From Mactromeris polynyma (lineage: Eukaryota; Mollusca; Bivalvia; Venerida; Mactridae): a stretch of DNA of 64,000 nucleotides. A program made the position numbers and the translations under genes. Positions 11,950 through 24,600 of this stretch are shown here, one piece after another (the first letter of the stretch is position 1; each line of letters begins with the position of its first letter). The stretch is from NCBI GenBank assembly GCA_032209605.1, contig JASFXZ010000005.1:21812905-21876904 (forward strand), in the 5' to 3' direction. A model generated the notes under the pieces. That model made no database searches and had not been told where the DNA came from. It saw only the letters and a program-made list of their open reading frames with translations.

Positions 11950-12800
11950 AAATTAAAAAAAAGAACAATAATCACTAAATGATATTGCATATCATGTCAA
12001 AATGTGAGAGCACTACAGTTTAATTAACAACATGTCAGTGGACAAACAGACATCCAGCATCATACACTGAATTAATCAAGCAATGTGTGAATGTAAAATG
12101 AGTTTAGACATTTTGAAAGTTAGAAAAATAGCAATGTGTGAATGTAAAATGAATTTAGACATTTTGAAAGTTAGAAAAATAGTGTAATTTAATGTAAATG
12201 ATAGCTAAAAAGTGACACATGAGAGAACTATAAAATGCTACCTGAATGAACAAGTGGTAGGAAGTGAAAGCAGGCCGTAGTATATGAATGACTATTATAA
12301 TAAGGAAAAAAACATAGCTAAGAGAAATAAAACCGTATTTACTTATATCTCAAACATATTTACAGTGGAAAGAAATAATGCAATAGTGACCAAAATGCAA
12401 CACAATAACTCAATACAAAAACATTAATCACTAAATGATATAGCACCTTGTCAAAATATGATATCACTTCAGTATGTAACAACCGCATGCTAGAATCACA
12501 CACTGGATAAGTTATCAAGCAGTGTGAATGTATAATGAGTATAAACTTTGTGGAGGACTGGATAATGGTGAAATTGTATATGTAAATGAAAACTGTAAAT
12601 GATACCTGAATCTACAAAAGTGATAGGAGGTGTACACAGACGGATTTAGCAGACTTAGTATATGAATGACTAGAATAGTAAACAAAAAGAACATAGCAAA
12701 GAGAAATATAAACGTATTGACATATATCACATACATATTAACAGTAGAAAGAAATAATGCAATAATGACCAAAAAGCAAAAACGATTACTCAATACAATC
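11950..12800. repeat. Diverged long tandem repeat (unit roughly 0.4-0.46 kb)
   Basis: The word AATCACTAAATGATAT recurs at about 11960 and 12427, each followed by similar CATACACTG...ATCAAGCA...GTGTGAATGTA text about 110 bp on. The word GAAATAATGCAATA.TGACCAAAA recurs at about 12373 and 12750. A third, more decayed unit may precede them. Units differ by substitutions and indels, so edges are approximate. Confidence 0.55.
12080..12181. repeat. 51-bp tandem duplication
   Basis: Two copies of a 51-bp unit beginning GCAATGTGTGAATG at 12080 and 12131, differing by about one base. Nested in the larger diverged tandem array. Confidence 0.9.
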
Positions 12801-12890
12801 AAAGCAAACAAATGGGGTGTGGGACAGTACCACTTGTCTATGTAGCCAAGCTGGCAACTCGTTGCATATAAGTTTCTGTTTTGTAACTAT

Positions 12891-13077
12891 AGTCAAACCT
12901 GTGTTAAAGACCACCTGCGAACAAAGACCACTATTGCAAAACCTGTCTGCAAAGACCATCAATTTTATCTCCCATCAGACAATTTTAAATGATATTTAAT
13001 ATGTTAATAGAGACCACCTGTAAACAAAGACCACATTTTGCTGTTCCCATGGGTGGTCTTTACAGACAGGTTTGACT
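12891..13077. mobile_element. MITE family C (187 bp)
   Basis: Terminal inverted repeats AGTCAAACCTGT / ACAGGTTTGACT; the ends continue as imperfect complements (TTAAAGACCACC / GGTGGTCTTTA). The interior has repeated AAAGACCA words. A truncated relative is at 27770-27835. Confidence 0.75.
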
Positions 13078-15550
13078 GTAAACAGTTTTATAATATCAAA
13101 GTTTGTGTAACTAGGTAAGAAGGTTTGCATGGAATATGGAATAAAACAAAAACATAAGACATAAATGTGAAAAAGAATAAAAAATTATTGAAGAAAGAAT
13201 AAACATTTTTTCCAAGAGATCTTCAATCCGACTTGTTCTAGAAATGCTAGATTTTCAATCCAAAATAAAGAAAATGGTCAGTAATAATGGTAGAACCTTA
13301 AGACTAAAACAAGTGAAATGTTTGTCACGATTGTAAATAAATGAAATACAAAGATATTAGACCCTTTATGTAACGTTTGTGAATATTTAATTATGAAATG
13401 ACATATTAAATTCTATCCTCGCTAAATTAGAGTAAAATCAGTATGCTCAGGCATAAAGTTATGATAACACTAGCTTGCCATAGGTTATGAGTTATCTTGT
13501 TGCAGTGGGGTGTTTTCCAATTAGTTTTCAAAGCACAACTTTGATGAAAATGTAACAGGTTTTTTTAGAGATGAACAGCAGACAAGGTTTTCAAGTTTCA
13601 GACACCTGTGACCTTGACTTTTAACATTATGACCCCAAATTACAATATGAACTACTAGACTTCATACTGATACTTCCCAGCAAGTTGATGAAAATCTATC
13701 ACTGGATTTTAGAGATAAAGGGAGAACAAGGCAGACTGGACAGACAAACATACAACATGTGGAGACATAATAAATACAAGATGATGAACACATATGTACA
13801 AGCAATAACAAAGTTTATATAATTATACATTGTAGTTAAATATTAGTACTAAACTGTTTACTTCATATGCAGCTTAATTGCAAAAATCATCTTTTATATA
13901 GTTTATACATGAATCCAGGTCAAATCATCCAAGCTTTGTTTTAAAGGAAACTACTTTGAGCTTAGTCAGTAACAAAAAGTATGTTAGACCAGTTGTATCA
14001 AAAGTTGAAAGTAGACTGCAGACACAGCATAGGGCTATTCAAGGAACATTTTACCCGGTTTGGTTTAAACTGCTCTAGCAGCTTTAGATATAATATCCAA
14101 AATATGTCAGCGAATCAGATGTTGGATGTAATTTTGGTACAGTACAATCATGTGCCATGTTCATAGCAAATCAGCCAAAGGGTAAATAGATTTTTTTAGA
14201 AAAAATGTCTGGCAATCAGAAGCCCAAGTGGCTATTTTGGAATTCGAGTGGGGCTGAGTGGGGCTGTGTGACACAATATTTGAGGACAATCATGCAATGA
14301 ACAAATCTCGAATGAGTTTAATAATTAAAAAATATCAAAGTGAAACAAACAGCAATAAAACACCTGAAGACTGAGGCAAGACATGAATATTGCAAAAGCA
14401 CATTAATGTAAGAACTGTTACAAGTATCAAAGACAAGCAAAGTCAACTATCAAAACACAGTACAATATATTCAAATAAGAGGCCCAAGCAAAAATTAAAT
14501 CAAAATAAGGGAGGGCTTGGTTTTTTTAAAACTTTTGAGTGCTGACTGGGTTTTTTTACATGTGGTTTTTGAAATACTTAACTTTTGCCATACAGTAAAA
14601 AGGTATGTATGTATAGTATTACTGTGTTTATGAGGTCGCCCGTCGCCGCGCAAATTTTATAATGCACATTATGGTAATTTGGTCGACCCGGTATGTCTGC
14701 CGCACACCATAAATATACTTTTGTGATGCCAGTAGAGGAGTATAGGTCAAACAGACAATTTTTGAAGCCAAATACGGTCACTGCATAGTGTCAATGAGAC
14801 CCATCATACAGTTACCATTTTCCTGGCATCTAACCAGTACTTTCCTGGAATCTACCCAGTACTTTCCTGGTTACATGCCAAGGCGTATGCACAAATATTA
14901 TAAATATTGTCCCTGAAGTAAATTTCATTGCACTAACAAGCTGATTTTATACATTTAAGAATAAAGCGCCAGAAAATACTGCACTCCACAGGATGCAATA
15001 TATTAACCCCATTACCTACAGAAATAAAGTTACTGCTAATGGTAAATTTCAATTTTTAAAAGCCACCAATGAAGAAAATAATAAAGTGGTGTGTTAGAGG
15101 TTGTTGAGGGGAGTTTTTTTTCTCTCTCTGAAACAGTTGTAAATCAAGAATAAAATCCATATTTTTTGTTTCTAGGGTTCCCTCTGTCATTCGCCAATAA
15201 CATCAAATGTGAAAAAGACAATAATTTGGCAACAGGTTTTCAATTTTGGCAACAAAAATATTCCAAAAGAAATTATACTTGAAAGCAATTGCATAATTTT
15301 TCATGCTTTTTATCAAAATTGGTGTGTACTTTGAATATGCCACAGGGAATCATGTCTTCAAATTAAAAAAAATTAGCACCTTCAATACCGGGATATGAAT
15401 AAATACCGAATGATATCAGAAATGGAAGTATCTAGTTTTTCGCATAACTTTGATTGCAGTGTCAGTTGTTCCGAATAGATAAGGGATCACTGTCCTTGTA
15501 ACTGCAAGTGACACTTATTTAAGGTTTACACAAGGCAACAAGATGAAGCT

Positions 15551-16875
15551 CTAATGTTCATCTTGCATATCTGGGAACATCTGCTTCACCATTCCTACAG
15601 GTACCACAACTACTTTGTCATCTATTGTTAAGAAGGAGAACTCATCTTCTTCCTGACAAACACTATCCACCTCATCAATAACGTCTTCTACTGGAAATTC
15701 TGTTTTCTGTTAAAATACAATAGTATAGGTATATTGTAAGGGTATTAATGAAACATATATTTAAGAAATATCAGAACAATTTTTGCTATATTTAGGTGTT
15801 GAACCTTTCGCCTAGTGTTAAAGCTCTTTTTGATGGAGTGTGATAAGTGACCCAATCATGTTTATGATAAAAAAAATGTATTACTTTGATCTTGCTGCTG
15901 CATATAATCTTTGACGGTTTGTTGTTCTTTAATTGTGTATTTCTTTACTTTTCTGCTTTAACAATGGATTTAGTTACATGTTTATTATAACCATGACATA
16001 TTAATGTCTCCATGTAAAATTTAATGGTATTAAAAAGTATTAGCCAATAACAATATATTTCAAAAGTATCAGTTGACAGCTGCTAAAATTATTAAACTAA
16101 AACTATCTGAATGGACAGTTGACAGCTGCTAAAATTATTAAACTAAAACTATCTGAATGGACAAAAAAAACTTTATGCCTTTTTGATGATATAACTACTG
16201 TACTAAAGTACATTCAGATTTTTTTGGCAATATCTTATTTTAGCTTAAGGTAACAGGCGACAGGATTGCAATAATTTGAACTTGCTATTTAAATTTGTAT
16301 AGCAGAATATCAATGTATCATTTCCTATAATTGCAATAATTAACCTCACAATTTGTCTGTTGTTCAAGACACAACACAAATCAGATTTCCCACCCTTCCC
16401 AAAAAAAAATTCAAGGACTCTTCAAAGGGTTTTTTCACAAAATTCAAGGACCAAAACAGCATTTGTACTGCTATTTTATTCATTCAACATGTCTTTCAAA
16501 TTAACTTTTTCCATGAACATTTAAGTATTAAACTTCAAATTATGAACTTATATACAAGGAAATGTTACACGATCTTCAACGTGAGTTTTCCAAGGCTTTC
16601 AAAGTCACTATTTTTTATCTGTTTAAAGTGAGTTTATTATACAGTAGGAGAACCATGTGACATACCGTGACTAAGGTCTGGGATGTTGTTGAAAGGGAAA
16701 CTTCATTTCTGTAGGTATTTGTAACACTGTCTGTTATGACAAGTCTCCAGGTTGAAAGGTTTCATGCACACATTTGCACCATAAGGCCACCTAACATTTG
16801 TTTGTTGCATCTTCAAAATATATGTTCTTTATTTTGACATTCTCAGTACCTCACATACAGCTTCTTCGGAACTTC
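15551..16875 (-). CDS. Small acidic protein, C-terminal exons (5' part not found)
   Basis: Two minus-strand exons. 16850-16875 (26 nt) has acceptor TTATTGCAG and donor GAG|GTACTG. 15551-15706 has acceptor TTTTAACAG and ends with TAG. They join in phase 0 to give about 60 residues. These are acidic (VEDVIDEVDS, CQEEDEFSF), then a hydrophobic strand (TIDDKVVVVPVGMVKQMFPD). The first of these exons needs one nucleotide from an upstream exon, and I found no convincing ATG exon. A candidate 5' UTR exon ends at 17549 (AAG|GTATGT). I do not recognise the family. It could also be an alternative terminal exon of a longer transcript. Confidence 0.45.
16071..16162. repeat. 46-bp perfect tandem duplication
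   Basis: Two identical 46-bp units starting AGTTGACAGCTGC at 16071 and 16117, in the intron of the small acidic gene. Perfect identity suggests a recent slip or replication error. Confidence 0.9.
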
Positions 16876-17539
16876 CTGCAATAAAAGGTAAATCAATAAA
16901 ATACTGCATTAGACTTTCCAATGGATAATAATGCATTTTGCCTTTCATCTCAAACAATGTTTTAGAACAGCCATTCATTTGCTGATCGTGTATCTGAAGA
17001 CATCAATTTGAAGATGTCATCAGACAATTATCTTAATTGAGATTCTCCATCTATCATTGGCAGTGTTTTCCGTGGACTTTTAAAATTGAAAGTCATTGCA
17101 ATTTCATATCCGAGGCCATGGTCATTTCCAAGTATTGGAGGTCATACAGGAATATGCTAAATCGAGTCGACGCTTATGTACTTAGACACATTCAGTCTGC
17201 ATGTAATAATGAAATTGAAAGTTGAAACTGAAAGTACATTTTCGGAAAATCGCTGTAAGGTTAGAACATGTGATCAGTGTATTTAATACAACCTGCGAGT
17301 TTAAACGTTTACATGTTAATTATCACGCATGTTTGAACGATACATGACTTATGAAAGAGGGAAAATACTGCAAAATATTAAACAGAGCACAGAGACGAAT
17401 GCTGGCTGCATCATAACAATAACAAATAAAATGTAGGTCAACCACGCGATGGGTCAACCACAATGTTGAAACGATAAAATTCAATAATTATACAGTTGAA
17501 AATATTAGTTAATGACATCAATCACAATATACAACAAAA

Positions 17540-17660
17540 TCACATACCTTAATTTAGCTTTTGTAGCCTACAAAATCAATAATGACGTTACAACGCACAA
17601 TCGTTCGCTTCCCGACATATATTCCCGCCGGTCTGCGCAGGCGCACAATAGGCTCTGTGG
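17540..17660. promoter_or_regulatory. Candidate divergent promoter (NRF1-, CRE- and E2F-like sites)
   Basis: Within 70 bp lie a CRE-like TGACGTTA (17583), an E2F-like TTCCCGCC (17622) and a near-perfect NRF1 palindrome TGCGCAGGCGCAC (17634-17646), in a locally GC-rich patch. A minus-strand donor at 17549 and the plus-strand PAWR start at 18464 lie on either side. This fits a shared promoter for the minus small-protein gene and PAWR. Motif matches only; no start site is proven. Confidence 0.4.
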
Positions 17661-17873
17661 TGGGACTGAAACCCGTTATCGGGGATCCGGAATTATCCGG
17701 GATCGATTTTGTAAAAATTGTTCGAGTGGAACATATGTTAACTGAAGGGTGTGAACGAATGTTCCTCTATCCGTTATTGACCGTTGATACCTACGATATA
17801 GTCCAAAATATCGATCCCGGATTTTCCCACCAAAGTCCCGGATTTTTTTTAAGTCCCGGATTTTAGTCCCACC
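17659..17873. mobile_element. hAT-like MITE with target-site duplication
   Basis: Ends GGTGGGACT and AGTCCCACC are inverted repeats, extended imperfectly inward (GAAACCCG / CGGATTTTAGTCCC). The 10-mer TAGGCTCTGT stands on both flanks (17649-17658 and 17875-17884), a target duplication of 8-10 bp; 8 bp is the hAT signature. The insertion lies 13 bp from the NRF1-like site in the candidate promoter. Confidence 0.75.
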
Positions 17874-18463
17874 CTAGGCTCTGTTCGATTTTTCGCCCAA
17901 TTTTGTTCTTAACCGAGTCCATTGCAAAACGACGCTAACAGAACTCAATATGCACGGCGTTGACACGCCGTGCAATAATTGGTCTTCGAGATAATTAAGA
18001 TCTCTACACCATGGCCAGATTATGACCCTGAAGTTCTGAACTTCGGTTGTCAAGGCAACTGGCTATGTTAAGCATGCTGGCTTGGTTTATTAAATCGTTT
18101 TCTGCATTGATCAAGTCTTATTATTACCGCCGGTCTAGATTTGGGTCATAACAGAGGGTTTCTGCAGGGCCTCAAATTGCATGAATGAATATGACGTAAT
18201 ATGACTCAAAATGAGGCTGAATCAGTAATGTCAACAATCACCTGTTTTCACGACCCATTGATGTTGCATATTATTCGCGGGCGTAACCAGATCAACTGTT
18301 GATGTTCGTAACATATATGTTTGGGTAAAATTTCTTTCTTGGTTGCAGCTAGTTGAACGGAATTATATGGTTTCAGTATAGTTCGGTAATTTGTCGGATG
18401 TTGCAATAAATTTCCTGAAACCGAAAGATCGGCGAACTTTCATTTCAAAGATATTTCGTTGGA

Positions 18464-18665
18464 ATGGCCTCGAGTTCTGTCAGCCAAGAAAGTCTGGATA
18501 TAAATGAAGATTATGAATTGAATGCCAGAAGAACCCGGATCAGAACCCTTCGTGCACGAGGCGCATTACATCGCACGGGTGAACGTGAGTCAGAGACGTC
18601 AGGTGAACGAGAGGGTTGGGATATGAACGGTGACGATGATGATCATACGCCTATAGGCAGTACAG
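18464..18665 (+). CDS. PAWR: PAWR exon 1
   Basis: Codes residues 1-67 plus one base: a Ser-rich start, then an Arg-rich run (RRTRIRTLRARG) and an acidic tail (DDDD). The start ATG is the first in the exon. Donor CAG|GTAATG. Confidence 0.85.
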
Positions 18666-21600
18666 GTAATGGGGCATAGTTCACTGAAGAAGTTCTTTGT
18701 TGAGACTGTTCTTTAGTAAACTGATTATAAGAATTTAGTTAATATTAACAGGAAAGAGAGACTTGTCATTACATTAGAATTAGGATAATGATGAATCATT
18801 GTATACATGTATTCAGATTAATCATTACAACTTCCATTGATTCTGTCCATTGACAAGGCACTTGAACACACAACTCTTAGACACTAGTAAGGTGCTATAC
18901 TGACTGATCTGATTATCGCTATAAATAGTTATTCAGATGTCATCATGTTAAAATATTCATGGATATATTGTAAGAAGTCCTGTAGATGTTTTGTAACTTG
19001 TTTTTTTTCCTTGATCAAGTTAGTTCTGCTTTCTGCTTTGCGTACCTTCATGTTCTCACTTGTTAAGCTTGAATAGACCAGATTCTTAAGAACTCTGATT
19101 TCTGAGACAGAAAATATTGGGCTATTGTATTACAATCCTGTACACATTAAGAACCATGTTTGATGTCTGTTCTAACACTGCCTGTTTATTTGACCACGGT
19201 ACAACCTCTGCAGAGCCACATTCTTAGAGTGGTATACATATCGGCTGTTGATGAGAGGTTGTTGTTCTAGAGAGGTCTAATTGGTTGTATTTCTTTAGAC
19301 TTGACTAGATGGGAAAATTGATAATGTTGCAGAGAGGTTGCTCAGGGCTTCTCTGAAGGGGTTGCATTGTTCGCTTAGTTGCAAATTGAACCTAGACCCA
19401 CTTACTCTTTAGATGATTTGCCTTATCAGTCATTGATATGGCCCAAACTGGTATGACTGGTATTGTATATGTAGTTTTCATTGCTACATGAATGTCGGAG
19501 CTTCTGGATAAATCTGCATGAATAAAATAAAATGTGTATCTTTATTGACAGCTTCAACAAGTGCATTGACTGGAGACAGTATCCATGAATCCCCGACGAG
19601 ATCATCAGCCATGCAGCGTGCCAAAGATAAAAGGGCGAGACCAAATCATCTACAAAAGGGTAAACTACCAAAAGATAAAAGAAAGTTGCGTGAGAAGAGA
19701 AGAAGCACCGGAGTTGTCCACCTTGCTTCCACTGAGGTTTTTACTTCTGATACATTTACTCTATATAGTACTTGTAAGCTCTATAAGACCATCTTTGGTT
19801 GTGAAGAAAGTTAGTTTGATGTGAGGTTGTGAGATTATTAAGTTAAAAACAGTGTGGTTCCGTTTCAGGGAGTTGACCCTTTGACCCCTAGAGTTTCCAA
19901 AAAGCCACATTTTGATCATAAGGATTCTGGTTGAAGGGGTCTATTTTTCTCTAAATTACAGGTATTTTTTTGTATAAACGGTAAAATCTAAAGTATGGAC
20001 TTATAAAAAGGTGGTCTTTATTTTGAGATGGTCTTTAAATAAGATTTTATTGTAAACCATGCAGCCCTCTGTTAATCAACAACCTATCTTTAACAACAGT
20101 ATCAAATATATTCCTGTACATCTCAAGAATTGATTTTCAATTTGACCTCTCAAGAGCAATGCCCTCTCAACAACGGCCACACTTTGCAAGTGCATTGTGT
20201 TGAAAGGTTACACTCTATTCTAATTATAATAATTCCCCCTCCTCTTCATTCTGCTGGTTAAGAAATATGTTTACTGGAGATTTGATGAGGATGACTGAAA
20301 TTAAAATTTCATTTCAGTTGAGCTAAAATCCATATTTATTTACAAATGGGGTGGTTGACTATTAATATCCCTCATATTCTTTTCCTGTTTTCAGAGTACT
20401 GGAGACTCTCTGGATGATGAAGGTGAAGAGGAAAAATTATCTGAAGCTAAACGTAATACGCCATACAATGAAGTGATAGATGCGGACAACCCGGAGACAC
20501 CTTCTGAGGTAAATATCAGAGGTTCCTTCAGTACTTTGATTTTACCTCCCTGAAATATTCTTTTGTAGGATTTTCTAACAACATTAATACCTGTCTTGAT
20601 ATACTGATATATCAAATGCACTTTTATTAGATGCTTTGTATGAAATTCTGATGACTTTATTCTGTAGTGTTATTACTATTAGTGAGGCTGATTTTGTTCC
20701 TTTTCGATGCACGCTTGTTTCTAAGTCTCTTAACAGACATTAGATATATTCAACTGTGTTTTTATGTTGCATGTTAGTCACATTATAGTCACATGGTAGT
20801 CACACAGTAGTCAATTTCTGTTGATTGCATTGATTTGCTTCGTTTGAAGTGGTTATGAGTGAAGCATAATTATACTGTAATCTTTTGAAACCATGGTTAC
20901 CATTCTGTTATCAGATCCCGGATGTAGAGAATTAGACATCTCCTACTGTGGGAAATTAGGCAAAGTGATTGGTTCTACCATGTGGAATTAGATCCCCCCC
21001 CCCCCAAAAATCAGTCCACTTTGAATCCAATGAAATGTCTCATTAATAATTTAATATGTATGAAATTTGGCTTGTCAATGATAAGTGATGAATTATAGTG
21101 TAATTCCTAATTAGCAAACAATGGTATGTGAAGATGCTGCAAACAGACTTATTGACACACTTTTGTTGTGCATGCTATATCAATATTGTAATTTTATTTT
21201 CTGTGTGTTTTATTTCTTTACATTGTTTATTTTGTTGTTGTTGCTGTTGTTTTAGTTGTTGTTCTGCTCCTAATAGGTAAGGCGTAGAATCCAACTGTTT
21301 CAGACATTGAATATAACAACAAAAAGTTCTAGTCCTGATACTAAATCAACGACTAAACTTATGGTAAGGAATTTTATAGTAATATACTAACACTTTTTGG
21401 TGGTTTTTGTAATGGACATTTGGTACGGAATCCTGTTTTGGTCATCTTAATCTTGTGTTTTCTTTGACAATGGGCAGTGGTACAAGAAGACGTGAGATGG
21501 TACGATACATAATGTGAAGGTAAACTTTGATGTAGAAACATGCAATGATACTGTGTGCGACAGTACCTGTCTTAATATTGCATTGTTACATAGTATGTCA

Positions 21601-24600
21601 TATTGTACTGTCACAAGGGAACGTGCTGTGATGTGTCATTTTATAACATTGCTCATGGCTGTTGATGACACAGCACTAAGATGGCCATAACAGTATTCTG
21701 TAATGTTGCGTGTAAATGAAATTAACTTCAAATAAAACCTTTCTCTGTAGGGGTAAGAGATACATGCATATAAAAATCACCTCGTCCTACTGGTACTGTA
21801 TTTGCATTTTATTGCTAGAATTTTGGGTGGAAGTTATACCGCGTAGCGTAACCATTATTTGGTGTCGAATGACGTGTATATTTTCTTGTTTCCTTGTAAA
21901 ACTTGATGGTCATACTTCAAATATTGTTGAAAACATAAATCCAAGAAAGAGAACAATTCCTATCGCATGTTGTTAGCTTGCCAAGTGAAGTTCACTATAT
22001 CAGGGGTTGTGTACAAATGTATCATAACTCATGTATGTTATAGACACAGATAACTTTGCACCAACCCTCGGTATCCTTCGTATTGTTTATTATTCTTTTG
22101 CATGTGAAACGGACACTTGATCTCGTTTGAATATTTAGCTGCATTCAGTGGGATACAGATAAAAGCCTTCCAGCTCAATCTTGCACAGGCGGACGAAATC
22201 CCATCTCTTTGAATGCCCCTACCTTTCTTATTTAAGTCATTTACATGTTTAAAATAATTACCATTCAATTAGTCACAAATTGCAGAATTGGTTAATGTTC
22301 TCACCTTTATTTTGTAATCAGACTTTTCCTTTTCAAAATGTTATCTTAGTCCTATCAGTGTAGTCAATATGTTTTTGTTGAACCAGCCCATATAGAAAAG
22401 TAACCGGCCAGCTGGAGGGGGAGGGTTCCAGGGAATAAAAAATGCAACCTTTCTACAAGTTTTAACTGCCTAAATGTTGTTTGAACCGGCTTTTTCGGCC
22501 AGCGGCTGGTTCTTGCTGACAAAAGTGGTCCAATGCTGTAAAGATTTTATCCAAAATTTAGCAGGAGGATTTTGCCCAGTGGGGAGGGGGATTTTGTCCT
22601 GTGGGGAGGGGAGATTTTGCCCTGTGGGGAGGGGATTTTGCACCATTTGTTTGTTGTTATTTTTTCTATTAATCAATATATTCACCATGTCAATTTACTT
22701 TTGTGTGTTCCATGTTTTCAGCTGTCGTATGATAATGTCATAAACTAAGAGTTAAATAAGAATACAATGTAACTCATTCTGTTGTCTAGTCCATGATTTT
22801 TTTTCATTGCTTATATTGTGAACTGTCATACTTTGAGGGTTTGGTGCGAGAATATTGTTACTGCTGTTTTACCAGAACTGAGGTACTCTAGTTTTGCATT
22901 AAACCTCTTTGCTTCTGCTATGTATAATGTCCATTTTGACATTTATGTAGACTTTGTCATGGGATCAAAGGTCAAGGTCACAGGAGGGCATTATGTTTTA
23001 CAAACATCTCTTGTTATGAGTGCAATTTTACTGCAGTACTAAGTATATAGAATCTCTTTATTAAAATTTACTTGTATTAAGTTGTAATGTTTTTGTATGC
23101 AACTAGTTTCTTATAACCATGTGATTTAATTTACCAGTATATATTACTTCCATTTTCTCTGTTTTTACATGCATTTATTATCTCCGCAGGCTCCTAGAGG
23201 GTTTGTCCCTAGACGAAATAAAAGGTAAATTTAAATCATGTTATGTTTTAATTTAAAGTCATTTGTGAAGTAAAAGTCTTATTTTATATTTACAATGAAA
23301 TTACATATTTGTGTTATCTATTTAATGTGTACTGATACTATCTGAGTGAATTTTTTTTAACTATTCAGTGCTGCAGATCGCTTACTATTCGAGACTGCCT
23401 AAATTTTGCGAATTGATATCTATGCAAATTTAAAATTCTTGAAAATATTAATATAAAGGTTGCATTGACATTCAAGCTTTACCAAATATATGGACATTTT
23501 GTTGCAACACAAATTTGAGTGGCTTTGCAAAATAATTTGAAAGGAAAAAAATGGCCAATTGTGCAAAATAAAGACTTCACACATATACAATGATCTGCAG
23601 TAAATCTTTGGAAAAGGAACCAGTGTTCTATGTTACAAATATGTTTAAACCAATTTGAAAGTTATTGGTCGTCACTCCTGAGACAATTGACAGGTTACAG
23701 AATTTAGAATTGAAAAAAGTATTTTCATGTATATTGAACACTTTTTCAGTCCATCTGATCTTGAAGCTGATCTTGAAGATAACCAAGATTATGATAGTGC
23801 TGTTAGCCAAGAGTCCAACTTCACACTGACTGACCAATCAGGGATGAGGAATAGAGGTTATGACCAATCAAAACCTCCGTGGAGTGGCCAATCAAAATTC
23901 AGCTCAGATTCAGCCCAGTCTTTCAAACCAAATGTGTCTCCTGGAGAACAAAACCCAATTTCTGGAAGTTCTCATGCACTCCAAAATAACAATTATACAA
24001 AAAGCCACTCATTTGACAACAGTGAAAGACAGCCTTTTTCATTCTCTAGTCATGCGCCCACGTCACCCAGATCGCCGAGATCTCCAAAGTCCCCAAGATC
24101 TGTTAATCAAAATACAAACTCTTCTCGTGAACCTATGCGTCCAGTGTCCAGTGTATTGGCACGCTATCAAGGTCAAGAAGACCAAGGTTCAGGAGGTTAT
24201 AGGTCAAGATTTCGAGATCGAGAACTCGGCGGGGTGCGAGGACCAGTGGGACAACAGTTTGCTGTATCAAACATGAACAAAGAAAACAAAGAGGAGGATA
24301 TTGCTAGAAGAAAGCTTGAAAAGGTTTGTTGCATGTTGGTTGTTTGTGAATTTAAATTCAATGATGGCTTGGTTCTTTTGTCTACTCTGCAGATACAAGT
24401 CCTGGCTGAGTTGTGTTCGAAAAATGTGTTCATCTTAAAAAAAAAAATCACTGTATACGTCAGCCACAGAAATTCATGTACATTTGGTAAGCCACTGATA
24501 TAGTGATAAGTTGAACTACACTTAATTTTCTATCTCGTCCCTGCTTCAAAGCCTGTTCAGTGCTGTTGTGTTACTTCTGATTTCAATGGCTTTAAAGAGG

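Larger units (their letters stand above)
11640..15550. other. Repeat-rich stretch without genes
   Basis: Contains the tandem repeats at 11950-12800 and the MITE at 12891-13077. From 13590 to 13760 there is a segment with GTGACCTTGACTTTT and GACTGGACAGACAAAC words of the kind common in mollusc dispersed repeats. 13760-15550 shows no coding feature I can support. Confidence 0.4.
18666..23749. other. PAWR introns 1-5
   Basis: AT-rich, no genes. Notable content: a decayed MITE family A copy at 19870-19985, a C10 run near 20995, and the G-rich tandem repeat at 22565-22640. At 22935-23000 there is a CAAAGGTCAAGGTCACAGG segment typical of mollusc dispersed repeats. Confidence 0.4.

Noticed and set aside
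16666..16708. Extra exon between the two exons of the small acidic gene (donor GTATGT, acceptor CTACAG)
   Set aside because: It reads a stop codon in the required frame; at best an alternative or non-coding exon.
23860..24276. 138-codon frame overlapping PAWR exon 6
   Set aside because: Shadow of the real frame, which has matching splice phases and Par-4 similarity on both sides.
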